IMG/VR virus record: IMGVR_UViG_3300032799_000270
Location: 1-57,918 of that record
Length of the DNA: 57,918 bases
Reading direction: 5' to 3' (one strand)
Source: a virus
Shown: piece after piece, positions 45,350 through 52,659 of the stretch
How the letters are laid out: the number at the start of each line of letters is the position of its first letter
Numbering within the stretch: the stretch's first letter is position 1
Position numbers and translations under genes: made by a program
Notes under the pieces: model-generated
Database searches by the model: none
What the model saw: the letters and a program-made list of their open reading frames with translations, nothing else
What the model was told of the DNA's origin: nothing

Positions 45350-45655
45350 CTACTCGGACACCTCCGTTGCGAGCGCGGCGAGGTCTTCCGGCAACTCCTC
45401 GCCGTTGGCGAGCAACCAGCGCGCGGCCTCATGCTTGGAGATCCATTCGGCATGAGGCAGGCTTCCCTGCCATTGCGAGGTGTGCTCGATGTAGTACCGC
45501 CCCTTCCGGCTGCGGTAAAGCGTCTGGTGGTTCCATTGGGTTCCGGTGGCAACCGAGATATAGTTATTCCCGTCCCATCGTGTGCCTTCTTCCCAGGACT
45601 GGGTGGCGTTTTCGGTCTTGACGACCGTGCCATCGTCCATTCGGTAGGTGCTCAT
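45350..45655 (-). CDS. Conserved small protein (MSTYRMDDGT type)
   Basis: 101 residues starting MSTYRMDDGTVVKTENATQSWEE, with WDGNNYISVATGTQWNHQTLYRS, YYIEHTSQWQG and a helical end (HEAARWLLANGEELPEDL). I have seen close relatives in soil phages and bacteria without known function. AGGAGGATCAT precedes the ATG. The same frame extends upstream to an ATGA-coupled ATG at 45745 through a leader with three small hairpins. Apparently inserted into the zinc-ribbon gene. Confidence 0.65.
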   Translation of the reverse strand: MSTYRMDDGTVVKTENATQSWEEGTRWDGNNYISVATGTQWNHQTLYRSRKGRYYIEHTSQWQGSLPHAEWISKHEAARWLLANGEELPEDLAALATEVSE

Positions 45656-45741
45656 ATGATCCTCCTGCGGCTCTGCCGCATTTGCGATTCGCGGTCCTAC
45701 CCGCGCTCCCGGCCAGCAAGCCGGCGGGGAGTGGGGGCAGG

Positions 45742-46173
45742 TCATTGAGACTCCACCAAGCGCAGAATACCGTAGTCCTTGGCGTCTAAGCCCAAGGCCA
45801 CATCCATCGCGTAGTACATCGGATAGCTCTTCCCGCTGGTGAGGAAGTACCATTCTCCCAGCTTGGGCAGCCGGCGCTCTCCCGTGTCCTGGAACGTGGC
45901 GTAGGCTTCAGCCTTGCCTTTGCCCACTAGCATCCCGATCAGGAACGCCGGCACGACCGCGGCATCCAGAATCCGCTTCTCCTCCATCTTTCCCTTGCCG
46001 GCCATCTTGGCCGCGTACTCCATGGCCTGAGCGAGCTTCAGCCCGAACTCGGGGACTTCGAGCATGGCGGCGTAGGCGCTTTCGATGTCTGGCTTGAGCA
46101 AGAGATCGTAGCAGGAGATGGCCTCCCGCAACTCTGCGGCGGTCACTTCGATTTTGATTTCGGTCTTTTCCAT
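45742..46173 (-). CDS. Unknown helical protein
   Basis: 143 residues, alpha-helical (ELREAISCYDLLLKPDIESAYAAMLEV ... KLAQAMEYAAKMAGKGKMEEKRILDAAVV) with a beta-like end (EWYFLTSGKSYPMYYAMDV). CGGAGGGGAC before the ATG. No family recognised. Confidence 0.6.
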   Translation of the reverse strand: MEKTEIKIEVTAAELREAISCYDLLLKPDIESAYAAMLEVPEFGLKLAQAMEYAAKMAGKGKMEEKRILDAAVVPAFLIGMLVGKGKAEAYATFQDTGERRLPKLGEWYFLTSGKSYPMYYAMDVALGLDAKDYGILRLVESQ

Positions 46174-46289
46174 GTCCCCTCCGAGCGGTGTCTCCTGCCG
46201 CCCATCAGATTCAGAATGGTGAGCAACCCGAACGGGAAGCGCCAGGAATCATGCGCAAAGCGTCTCGGCTTACTCTTTCTTCTGGCCAT
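46143..46289 (-). CDS. 48-residue basic protein
   Basis: MARRKSKPRRFAHDSWRFPFG, then LLTILNLMGG and RRHRSEGTWKRPKSKSK. An excellent AGGAGGGAGT site precedes the ATG inside the end of the previous gene, and it overlaps the next start by 31 bp. A hydrophobic core between basic ends suggests membrane or DNA association. Too short for routine detection. Confidence 0.55.
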   Translation of the reverse strand: MARRKSKPRRFAHDSWRFPFGLLTILNLMGGRRHRSEGTWKRPKSKSK

Positions 46290-46404
46290 ACTCCCTCCTG
46301 AGGTACTCCTTGAAAGCGGCATCGTGCTTCGGGTAGAACTCCGCGATGAGCAGGCCCACGGCGATGCCCGCCAGGAACAGGACGATAGCGAGGAGCACAA
46401 TCAT
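46270..46404 (-). CDS. 44-residue single-pass membrane protein
   Basis: MIVLLAIVLFLAGIAVGLLI followed by AEFYPKHDAAFKEYLRREYG. One N-terminal helix, cytosolic charged tail. ATGA overlap with the previous stop. Possible holin-like or exclusion peptide. Confidence 0.6.
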   Translation of the reverse strand: MIVLLAIVLFLAGIAVGLLIAEFYPKHDAAFKEYLRREYGQKKE

Positions 46405-46550
46405 TGGGAATCGTTCGAGCGCGATGCCACAAGAAACATGGCCGTGAACAACGCAACTGCGAATACTATAGCCCTCAGATTCCTCAGACCGCATGTGTAG
46501 GCGGTTATCCCGCATAACACGCCTGCGCAAAAATGACGAAACTCTCTCAT
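46401..46550 (-). CDS. 49-residue membrane protein
   Basis: MREFRHFCAGVLCGITAYTCG and LRAIVFAVALFTAMFLVASRS form two hydrophobic segments. ATGA overlaps at both ends, part of a trio of tiny membrane genes. Confidence 0.55.
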   Translation of the reverse strand: MREFRHFCAGVLCGITAYTCGLRNLRAIVFAVALFTAMFLVASRSNDSQ

Positions 46551-46738
46551 TTGAGCATCCACACCACGGCCACCACCGCCACGCTGGCGAACAGCGCGAC
46601 TCTGCCCCATCTGCCGAGGCTCCTGAGCACGGCCACACCGACCAGCGCCACAGCCGAGAAAACGAGTACCACGGTGAACAGCGCCACGATGGCGCCGTCC
46701 TGGTCCAGACTCCGCAAGGTTTCCAGTGCTTCGTTCAT
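46547..46738 (-). CDS. 63-residue two-helix membrane protein
   Basis: A helical start (MNEALETLRSLDQD), then AIVALFTVVLVFSAVALVGV and VALFASVAVVAVVWMLK. Overlaps the next gene by ATGA. The trio 46270-46738 could alter the host membrane, for example in exclusion. Confidence 0.6.
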   Translation of the reverse strand: MNEALETLRSLDQDGAIVALFTVVLVFSAVALVGVAVLRSLGRWGRVALFASVAVVAVVWMLK

Positions 46739-46748
46739 AAGCTTCTCC

Positions 46749-47153
46749 TCAGTTCAACTCATCCATGTGGCTGGCCTGGATGTCGTCGGACCAGGGCTTG
46801 GTTTCCTTGAACTCGCACCGGCAACTCACGGTGAACTCAGCCTCAGCCCCGTAGAACGTCCTGGTGCCCCGCCCCTTGCCTTCCGAGCGGTCAGTGCGAT
46901 CCGCACTCGGGTCTTCCAGGTCCAGGGCATGAGCTTCGTCGTCAGGATGCTCGGCCATGTGCTTTGCGGCCTCGGGAAAGTCCACATCTACATCGAAGGT
47001 CGCTTCGGTCATCTCCGCGCCGCAATCCGCGCAGGCGTTCACAATTCTGACCGTGCCGGTGACTTCGCCCGTCGTCTCGTCGGCTTCCAGTTCGATTTCG
47101 GGATCGCCCTCGGTGTCGAGCGAAACAAACTTGTTACATTCGGGGCAGCGCAT
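46749..47153 (-). CDS. Zinc-ribbon phage-type protein
   Basis: 134 residues. CPECNKFVSLDTEGDPEIELEADE and CADCGAEMTEATFDVD give a four-Cys ribbon split by an acidic beta segment; an acidic middle and FTVSCRCEFKETKPW follow. Similar proteins are frequent in soil phages (from memory). Role unknown, probably structural zinc. Confidence 0.65.
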   Translation of the reverse strand: MRCPECNKFVSLDTEGDPEIELEADETTGEVTGTVRIVNACADCGAEMTEATFDVDVDFPEAAKHMAEHPDDEAHALDLEDPSADRTDRSEGKGRGTRTFYGAEAEFTVSCRCEFKETKPWSDDIQASHMDELN

Positions 47154-47154
47154 T

Positions 47155-47850
47155 TCAGTTCTCTTTTTCTTCTGCCAGCGGGTCCAGGGCTTCGTACGCT
47201 GACCCTTGATGATCCGGGTCGTCATCCGGCACTACCACGGGCGTGATCCCCCGCAACCGGAGCTTCTCCATGGCCTCTTGATCCTGCGCCTGACTCTCGG
47301 TGACAATCTTTTCGATGGCGGTCGGTCGGAAGACTCGGAACACGCCCGCCACTTCGCCCTGGCCTTCACATTGTTCGCAGGTTTTCTGCTCCACCGCCTC
47401 GAAGCAGTCGCCCTGGCAGACCGGGCAAACCGCTGCCTTGGGATGGGCCAACAGTATCCAAGTCTCACTCAGCTTGAAACCTTGCGGCACGGCGGAGATC
47501 CGCTTGCTGATCCCCAGTTCGTCGGCCTCTCGACAGAAGGCACCTACCGTGCCGTAGAACTTTTCCCCGACCCAGAGCAGCCCGGCCTTGCCTATCGCCT
47601 CTGGCTCCATGCACAGCGGGCACCAGGATTCATCACGACAACCGAAGTGACGGCCCTTGTCTTCGCCTCCGAGAAGGTGGGGTACGCTGATCCAGGTCCA
47701 CCCCCGGCTCTGCTTGATGCCCGCCCCACAGCAGGGACAAATCCCCAAGATCAGCGGGAGCCGATCACACTGCTGGCCGCTGCCCGGAGCCACGAGGTAG
47801 AGGCCACCGACCTTGCGGTAGCCGCAAGCACGTCTGAGTTCAACGGCCAT
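47155..47850 (-). CDS. Multi-zinc conserved phage protein
   Basis: 231 residues. AVELRRACGYRKVGGLYLVAPG, CPCCGAGIKQSRGWTWI, CPLCMEP, CPVCQGDCFEAVEQKTCEQC and PTAIEKIVTESQ ... LRLRGITPVVVPDDDPDHQ are blocks I recall from a widespread phage family of unknown function. Several CxxC pairs suggest three zinc sites. May bind nucleic acid or recruit a host enzyme. Confidence 0.7.
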   Translation of the reverse strand: MAVELRRACGYRKVGGLYLVAPGSGQQCDRLPLILGICPCCGAGIKQSRGWTWISVPHLLGGEDKGRHFGCRDESWCPLCMEPEAIGKAGLLWVGEKFYGTVGAFCREADELGISKRISAVPQGFKLSETWILLAHPKAAVCPVCQGDCFEAVEQKTCEQCEGQGEVAGVFRVFRPTAIEKIVTESQAQDQEAMEKLRLRGITPVVVPDDDPDHQGSAYEALDPLAEEKEN

Positions 47851-48016
47851 TCGCTACGTCCTCCACTGGCACGATCTGTCCGAAGTAGTGGAGCACCCCC
47901 AGCGTATCCGACACTCCAAATCCGTAGCCGTCCTTATGGTCCGTGTGCAGCTCAGCCACTGTGCGGATGTCCTCAGGGGAGCCGTCCCGCAACAGGAAGG
48001 TGTCACCGGGCTTCAT
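47840..48016 (-). CDS. Small beta-rich protein, first gene of the parB operon
   Basis: 58 residues (MKPGDTFLLRDGSPEDIRTV ... GFGVSDTLGVLHYFGQIVPVEDV). ATG 48016 follows GGAGAG by seven bases. SH3-like or KOW-like by pattern. Directly behind the XRE operator, so it should be among the first genes derepressed. Confidence 0.6.
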   Translation of the reverse strand: MKPGDTFLLRDGSPEDIRTVAELHTDHKDGYGFGVSDTLGVLHYFGQIVPVEDVANGR

Positions 48017-48039
48017 GCTGACTCTCTCCACGTTTCCAG

Positions 48040-48067
48040 TTTGCCATAATGTTGACCATTAGTCAAG
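48040..48067 (-). promoter_or_regulatory. Promoter with second XRE-type operator
   Basis: On the minus strand CTTGACTAATGGTCAA matches 15 of 16 bases of the operator at 3655-3670. TTGACT serves as -35 and CAAACT, 17 bp on, as a weak -10. The shared site implies one repressor for both loci. Confidence 0.65.
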
Positions 48068-48083
48068 GGGTCGCCACACTTTA

Positions 48084-48096
48084 TTTAGAGTCGAAA
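48084..48096 (+). repeat. 13-bp dyad motif TTTAGAGTCGAAA
   Basis: One of four exact copies in the window, here 17 bp upstream of the XRE-type operator. The rest of the 48074-48185 gap holds a run of nine C and weak hairpins. Confidence 0.5.
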
Positions 48097-48185
48097 TTTA
48101 AGAGACGGAAACGCGCCAGAGGCGTCTAGGAGCGTTCGCGGGTAGTCGCCGCGTGGGTAACGGCACCCCCCCCCTCTAAATCGCG

Positions 48186-48488
48186 CTACGGCGCTTTTAC
48201 GGCCCAACATTGGGCATCCTGTCTGAAATCCTGGGTAGCTTCGCGCAGGTTGCGGGCGTACTCTGCCAAGCTTTTGGCTTCTTTGGAGTCCGTGGAGCGG
48301 ATTACAAGTTCTTCACATGCGGCCGCCAGTGAGGGATGATAGGTCATGTTCCGCAGACATACTTCGCCTGGCCGGCGAGACTTTAGGCCAGTCTTCGCAA
48401 CCTCAGCGACATGCCAGCCGCAATCATAGCGGCTGATCCGCAGCCCGTTCTTTTCGTATACTATTGATTCTTCAGTCTTCATCCTCAT
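48186..48488 (-). CDS. Unknown small protein
   Basis: 100 residues (MKTEESIVYEKNGLRISRYDCGWHVAEVAKTGLKSRR ... EELVIRSTDSKEAKSLAEYARNLRE), alpha/beta and soluble. Start in an ATGA overlap. Last gene of the early-type operon. No family recognised. Confidence 0.6.
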   Translation of the reverse strand: MRMKTEESIVYEKNGLRISRYDCGWHVAEVAKTGLKSRRPGEVCLRNMTYHPSLAAACEELVIRSTDSKEAKSLAEYARNLREATQDFRQDAQCWAVKAP

Positions 48489-48808
48489 TGAGCGCCTCCG
48501 TGGTGTCTTTCGGGCGAAATCCCGCCCCTCCTCCAAAACCCCTTCAACTCCCGCCTCCAACACCCGGTCTTGTCCCATCCCCCGAAGTTGTGGGTAGATC
48601 CGTGCCGGCCGCAGGGGCATCTCCAGCCTCCCGGTTCCATCCAGAACGACGGGAAGACGGCCGGATGCTGAATCAGGTGGCACGCCACCCGACCCAGAGC
48701 ACAGAGCCGGTAGATCACCCAAAAGAACGGTCCCCCGTGACAGCGGTGGTAAGCCGGCGGGTCGGGGAACTGGTTCATGCAGCGCGAGCAGTAGTGCCAG
48801 TCAGCCAT
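48485..48808 (-). CDS. Zinc-finger-like protein
   Basis: 107 residues. MADWHYCSRCMNQFPDPPAYHRCHGG and GWRCPCGRHGSTHNFGGWDKTGC suggest two metal sites. The ATG lies eight bases inside the preceding gene. Similar Cys/His-rich small proteins are common in this operon. Function unknown. Confidence 0.55.
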   Translation of the reverse strand: MADWHYCSRCMNQFPDPPAYHRCHGGPFFWVIYRLCALGRVACHLIQHPAVFPSFWMEPGGWRCPCGRHGSTHNFGGWDKTGCWRRELKGFWRRGGISPERHHGGAQ

Positions 48809-49004
48809 GGGGGGCCTCGGGTTGTTCAGGCGCCGCATGTACAGGGAGATGTTTTCTGTCGTACCAGCCCAAAACAAACCGAACAGCGTCCCAGAATGGC
48901 ACTTGGCTTAACGCCACGTTCTCCCATTTCCCATTGACCTGGGAGCGAACGCAGATCGAATCCTGGTGCTCCGCACAATAGTCGAGAAGCTCGTCCAAGC
49001 TCAT
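48801..49004 (-). CDS. Unknown small protein
   Basis: 67 residues (MSLDELLDYCAEHQDSICVRS ... PFWDAVRFVLGWYDRKHL). Strong GGAGGAGG site before ATG 49004. Compact alpha/beta. No family recognised. Confidence 0.6.
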   Translation of the reverse strand: MSLDELLDYCAEHQDSICVRSQVNGKWENVALSQVPFWDAVRFVLGWYDRKHLPVHAAPEQPEAPHG

Positions 49005-49042
49005 GTTGTTACCTCCTCCGTCATACCTCCCACGGCGTTGAG

Positions 49043-49321
49043 CTACCGTGGCATCCGTTCGTAGATCTTGTCCCGCACCAAGTCGATCACGTAGCTCTCG
49101 GTGTGGGCCATCGGTGTTTCGCCCCAGAACGTGTCGCGGTAGACTGAAACGCGCAGGTCCACTTCCCCGCAGGCCATCTCCAAGGTGCTGAAGCAGCCTA
49201 CCCGTGTCGCTCTGGCGACGGCCAGGTAGCGATGAACCCGGGTGTCCAGAATCATGGGCATGGTTTTGCTGAGGGCTACCAGTTTCTCGTAAGCGAGCCG
49301 TCTCTGGTCTTGTTCCCACAT
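49043..49321 (-). CDS. Unknown soluble protein
   Basis: 92 residues (MWEQDQRRLAYEKLVALSKTMPM ... MAHTESYVIDLVRDKIYERMPR). ATG 49321 overlaps the preceding stop (TGATG), with GGAGGAG upstream. Helical start, beta middle. No family recognised. Confidence 0.6.
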   Translation of the reverse strand: MWEQDQRRLAYEKLVALSKTMPMILDTRVHRYLAVARATRVGCFSTLEMACGEVDLRVSVYRDTFWGETPMAHTESYVIDLVRDKIYERMPR

Positions 49322-49437
49322 CAGCTCCTCCATAATGGTCTGTCCTGCCGATCAGGGAAAAAGGGGGCGGCGGGGAAGAAACCGTAGGGTTTCGTCCCTG
49401 CCAGCTTCAAGCAATCCAGCACATCTGAATCTGTCAT
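49321..49437 (-). CDS. 38-residue ORF containing hairpin repeat F
   Basis: MTDSDVLDCLKLAGTKPYGF then FPAAPFFPDRQDRPLWRS. It starts by ATGA and ends by TGATG overlap, so it is translated with its neighbours. Its middle is the hairpin repeat in opposite orientation to the other copies, giving a Phe/Pro-rich peptide. Confidence 0.5.
   Translation of the reverse strand: MTDSDVLDCLKLAGTKPYGFFPAAPFFPDRQDRPLWRS
49354..49398 (-). repeat. Hairpin/polypurine repeat, copy F (inverted)
   Basis: The only copy in the opposite orientation. Plus strand runs from the purine tract to GAAACC-GTA-GGGTTTC and TCCC, giving the longest inner stem of the family. Inversion argues that the DNA or RNA structure, not the peptide, is what is conserved. 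Confidence 0.65.
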
Positions 49438-49703
49438 CGGCGGCGTGCCTCCATCTCGAACAACTCTGTCTGTACAAGCTCCACAGTCTTGGGTCTCGCC
49501 CTGGGCAGGTGCTTGACTTGGTAGCGGTCCATCAACTCCTCAAACTCCTTGATGGCCTGAACGACCGGCGCCTCGGCCTGGCTGATCCGGTAGAGCGCCT
49601 CGCAGTAGATGCAGCCGCCCCGGATGGCTCCTCTTCCGTCCGAGGGCCGGTAGACCGGGTGCTTTGGGCAGGCGGCGTGGAAGGTGAGCTTCAGGTCGAG
49701 CAT
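49434..49703 (-). CDS. Conserved small zinc-binding-like protein
   Basis: 89 residues. ACPKHPVYRPSDGRGAIRGGCIYCEALYRI has C-x2-H and C-x2-C pairs of a treble-clef type, then a helical tail. I recall this pattern from soil phages. It overlaps the methyltransferase gene by 13 bp. Function unknown. Confidence 0.6.
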   Translation of the reverse strand: MLDLKLTFHAACPKHPVYRPSDGRGAIRGGCIYCEALYRISQAEAPVVQAIKEFEELMDRYQVKHLPRARPKTVELVQTELFEMEARRR

Positions 49704-50932
49704 GGGGGTTCCCCTTGCAGTAGGGGTAACAGATTGTCGAGTCGGGTTTGAGCGATCCCAACGTAGTGCGGGTCGATCTCAATACCCACCACTTCGTCCC
49801 AGCCCCCGTTCCACGCTCCGATCATCTCCGAACCTGAACCCGCGAACGGCACAATGATACGGCGTGGGGCTTCGCTTCTCGCCGGCGGCAACAGGAGCTT
49901 GGCCAGGTAGCGGCAGAGGTCCAACGGTTTCACGGTCGGATGGATATTGCGCCCGCGCTTGGTAACCGTGTCCAAGCCCTTGTCGCGTTCGTCCGTATTG
50001 GCCTTGGCGGTGTAGAAGAAACGGGATGCACCGCCGGAGTCGCCAGGATACTCAGTGCTCTTGTGGTTGTCTGTGCCCCATGCCGTGCCTTCCACACGGG
50101 CGCTCTGGCTGCGAGGACTACGCTTGCCAGTCGTGCTCGTGGTCCCGCTCTGTTCATCCAGCATCGCCCCAGCCTCTTCGTCCAGGATGAGGTTGGCGGG
50201 CCAGCGACCAAGTGAAGACTGTTGGAAATCGGGGATGTCTCCGGGGTTCGGCGTATGCCCTTGCGCGAATTTTCCGCCACGAATATCGTCACGGACGGTT
50301 GACCCTTGAAGCTTTTCAGTTGTCTCGACCCTCCCCCCATCAATCCCCACCCCCGCCACCCCCCACTTCAGAGCGTTCTCCGCGAACGTCCCCTCGCAGG
50401 GCTTCATGGCGAGTAGGATGGGTTCCCAGGCAGGCTTCAGGGCTGTGCCGTAGCCGGACCACTGGCGGGCGGTATCAGTGGCAGGGGCAGTGATACTAGG
50501 ACCTCCGGTGTTACCACCTGCATAGATGCCTGCGTATTGCACACCAGAAACTGGTCTGTGATTTGGGTTCTCTCCGATAATCTCTCGCTTTGCCCCTGCC
50601 GCCTTGTCAATCGCCTTCGAGATGTCCAGCGACTTCGGAAACCCGCTCCCATACAGCCACATCAGCGTATCCCTCAACTCGAACCCAGCGTCCTCGATGG
50701 CACACGCCAGCCGGTGCCAAGTACGGGTGCCACCGAAGGCCAGTAGAAATGCACCGGGCTTCAGAACGCGCAAGACCTCTCGCCATATCTCCGGTGATGG
50801 TATTCCGTGGTCCCACAACTTGCCCATGAACCCTAAACCATAAGGCGGGTCGCACAGGCAGGCGTCGAAGGAACAGGCAGCCAACTTGGGCAGCAACTCG
50901 GCTACGTCTCCCTGGAGAATGCGGTAGCTCAC
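49691..50932 (-). CDS. DNA methyltransferase (DPPY class)
   Basis: 413 residues. DPPYGLGFMGKLWDHG near residue 28 (catalytic motif IV, N6-adenine or N4-cytosine type), a SAM-binding FAGSGSEMIGAW near the C-terminus, and NIHPTVKPLDLCRYL before it: the usual order for the N4/N6 methylase family. No restriction enzyme is nearby, so it probably protects the element's DNA from host restriction or regulates it. Start GTG in a GTGA overlap. Confidence 0.9.
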   Translation of the reverse strand: MSYRILQGDVAELLPKLAACSFDACLCDPPYGLGFMGKLWDHGIPSPEIWREVLRVLKPGAFLLAFGGTRTWHRLACAIEDAGFELRDTLMWLYGSGFPKSLDISKAIDKAAGAKREIIGENPNHRPVSGVQYAGIYAGGNTGGPSITAPATDTARQWSGYGTALKPAWEPILLAMKPCEGTFAENALKWGVAGVGIDGGRVETTEKLQGSTVRDDIRGGKFAQGHTPNPGDIPDFQQSSLGRWPANLILDEEAGAMLDEQSGTTSTTGKRSPRSQSARVEGTAWGTDNHKSTEYPGDSGGASRFFYTAKANTDERDKGLDTVTKRGRNIHPTVKPLDLCRYLAKLLLPPARSEAPRRIIVPFAGSGSEMIGAWNGGWDEVVGIEIDPHYVGIAQTRLDNLLPLLQGEPPCST

Positions 50933-51486
50933 CCCCCGCCTCCCATCATGCCCCGCAACTCGGCAAGACCCCGCAATAGCTCCTCGGCTTTCGACTCCAA
51001 AACGTCCAACTGAGCCTGGGCCGTAGGCCGCTCGACCGGGACCGCGGCTGCGAGTTTCGCAACCAGGTGCATCACGGAGGTGTGATGAAACCCACCGAAG
51101 ACCCGGCCGATGAGCGGGAAGGAGTAGCCTAACTCGCGCCTTATGGCTGTCATGGCTTCGGCCCGGGCCTGGACGATCAAATGGAACCGGCCGCCGTGCT
51201 CGCCGTTCTTTTGGAGTTGCTGCGGTTCGATGCCATGCTTTGCAGCGATGGAGGCGATGATCTTGCGGGCCCGGGGCCAACCCGTCAGCATGTCGGCCCT
51301 TCTGGTGTTGCGGGTCATGCCAGCTCTCATCTTGGCGGCGTAGACGTCCAACTCGGCCCGATGGGGAGTGGTAAGCGGTGGCCGGAGCGGACCAGAGCCA
51401 GGGCGATCACGTCGGACAGGATGATCACCCTGACCCGCAACGATGAGCCGGTCCAGTTCTCCCAAGCGTTCACAGCGGGCGCTCAT
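50929..51486 (-). CDS. Stand-alone DnaA domain IV-like protein
   Basis: 185 residues. Residues ~73-143 match the DNA-binding domain IV of DnaA: IIASIAAKHGIEPQQL, FHLIVQARAEAMTAIRREL, YSFPLIGRVFGGFHHTSVMH. The AAA+ ATPase domain is absent. It could bind DnaA boxes to start replication, recruit helicase through other proteins, or block host initiation. It lies between the methyltransferase and other early genes. ATGA overlap. Confidence 0.75.
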   Translation of the reverse strand: MSARCERLGELDRLIVAGQGDHPVRRDRPGSGPLRPPLTTPHRAELDVYAAKMRAGMTRNTRRADMLTGWPRARKIIASIAAKHGIEPQQLQKNGEHGGRFHLIVQARAEAMTAIRRELGYSFPLIGRVFGGFHHTSVMHLVAKLAAAVPVERPTAQAQLDVLESKAEELLRGLAELRGMMGGGG

Positions 51487-51827
51487 CGTCTCTCCATCGC
51501 CGCAATCGGGTAGAAGCGTACCGGCTCAAACTGGCACGTCTGGTCCTCGGGGAGTTGGTTCAAGATCAGGCAGCACACCTGGACATGCGCACAGTTGGCG
51601 CAGGTCTTTCCCCTGGGTAGATTTTTGGTGGCGTACATGCCTCCCTCATCTGGGCAGGCGCCGTCCTCTGCATGGGCCCGTTTCAGGCATGAGCAGTTCA
51701 CACAGCGGCCAGTACGCAGACTCACGGGGCGCCGCGCACGGGTGAACAGAACCGCATCCTGAGTGCGTAGCTTCAAGTGTTTCTGGCCCTTGAGGATTCC
51801 CATGGGTCTGTACCACTGAAATGGCAT
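51483..51827 (-). CDS. Cysteine-rich protein
   Basis: 114 residues. CVNCSCLKRAHAEDGACPDEG and CANCAHVQVCCLILNQ suggest iron-sulfur or zinc binding. ATG in a TAATG overlap. Several such proteins in phages have unknown roles. Confidence 0.6.
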   Translation of the reverse strand: MPFQWYRPMGILKGQKHLKLRTQDAVLFTRARRPVSLRTGRCVNCSCLKRAHAEDGACPDEGGMYATKNLPRGKTCANCAHVQVCCLILNQLPEDQTCQFEPVRFYPIAAMERR

Positions 51828-52009
51828 TAACGCAACCTCTTCACCCTCACCGTGAATGGCACGGCTTCAAAATCGACATGCGACAGCGGATTGTCTCGCA
51901 GCATGGAGTTTTCATGCAACTCGAAACACGCCCAGTCTTCGACTTGCTGATCCGTTGCGCCGATAACCTCCGGCACTTCCACTTCACAACGGACTTCGTA
52001 GCGGGGCAT
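51827..52009 (-). CDS. Small soluble protein
   Basis: 60 residues (MPRYEVRCEVEVPEVIGATDQQVEDWACFELHEN ... VPFTVRVKRLR), alpha/beta ferredoxin-like by pattern. TGATG and TAATG couplings. A common small phage protein type; function unknown. Confidence 0.6.
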   Translation of the reverse strand: MPRYEVRCEVEVPEVIGATDQQVEDWACFELHENSMLRDNPLSHVDFEAVPFTVRVKRLR

Positions 52010-52110
52010 CAGGACAACTCGTTGGACTCAGATTTCAAATCGTCACCTGTCAGGGACGCAACCTGTGGTTTCTTCCCCGACCCCCCTTCTTCCCTTTTTT
52101 CGGAATTCAT
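52009..52110 (-). CDS. 33-residue ORF containing hairpin repeat D
   Basis: MNSEKREEGGSGKKPQVAS then LTGDDLKSESNELS. ATGA at its start and TGATG at its end tie it into the operon. GKKPQVAS also ends the 5805-6101 protein, because both lie in the same repeat. Confidence 0.5.
   Translation of the reverse strand: MNSEKREEGGSGKKPQVASLTGDDLKSESNELS
52053..52095 (+). repeat. Hairpin/polypurine repeat, copy D
   Basis: Purine tract on the minus strand and hairpin arms around ACC-ACA-GGT; same orientation as A, B, C and E. Confidence 0.65.
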
Positions 52111-52493
52111 TCCGTGAGCCCCTTCCACTTCCGCCAGGCTGCCAGAACCTTCTCCCGAGCCGCCACCGAGAGCCCTTCGAGACAGCCGAACGTCAAATCG
52201 GGGAATAGGCCCTCACGGAGCGTCTCCCACATCACAGTGAATACCCAACCTCCACATGAGAACTTGCCGCGGATCTCAATGCACAGCACGCAAGTTTTGT
52301 ACGAGCCGACATGATCCTCCCACTTTCCCGATACATGTTCGTATGGTTGGCCTCGAAGGATCGGCTCATGGCACTCACAGCAGGCGTGGCGTTTGCGGGC
52401 TGTCCTGGTTTTGGATCGATAGAAGTCGGCCGGCTCGCCGTCGAAGCTCAAGACGCACACCTCAGAGCAGGGGCCTTCGGCGAGTTCAGGCAT
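52107..52493 (-). CDS. Conserved zinc-binding phage-type protein
   Basis: 128 residues. YRSKTRTARKRHACCECHEPILRGQPYEHVSGKWED, YKTCVLCIEIR and GGWVFTVMWETLREG form blocks I recall from phage genomes. C-x2-C and C-x2-C pairs fit a zinc knuckle. Function unknown. Confidence 0.65.
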   Translation of the reverse strand: MPELAEGPCSEVCVLSFDGEPADFYRSKTRTARKRHACCECHEPILRGQPYEHVSGKWEDHVGSYKTCVLCIEIRGKFSCGGWVFTVMWETLREGLFPDLTFGCLEGLSVAAREKVLAAWRKWKGLTE

Positions 52494-52659
52494 GGGAGAC
52501 CTCCGTTTTCGCCTCCAGGTAATCGACGTACCGGATCACTTGCCGGAGCATCGGGCGTAGCGGGTTGCGATCATGGCGCGGCTCCTCCCGGTCCTCGGCC
52601 GTCTCACGGATGATGGGCAGGAGCTTCGCTTTGAAGAAGTCGGCCTGTTCGCTATCCAT
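52486..52659 (-). CDS. Small helical protein
   Basis: 57 residues (MDSEQADFFKAKLLPIIRETAED ... MLRQVIRYVDYLEAKTEVSHA). GGAGGTGCTCC precedes ATG 52659. Soluble, helical, no family recognised. Confidence 0.55.
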   Translation of the reverse strand: MDSEQADFFKAKLLPIIRETAEDREEPRHDRNPLRPMLRQVIRYVDYLEAKTEVSHA

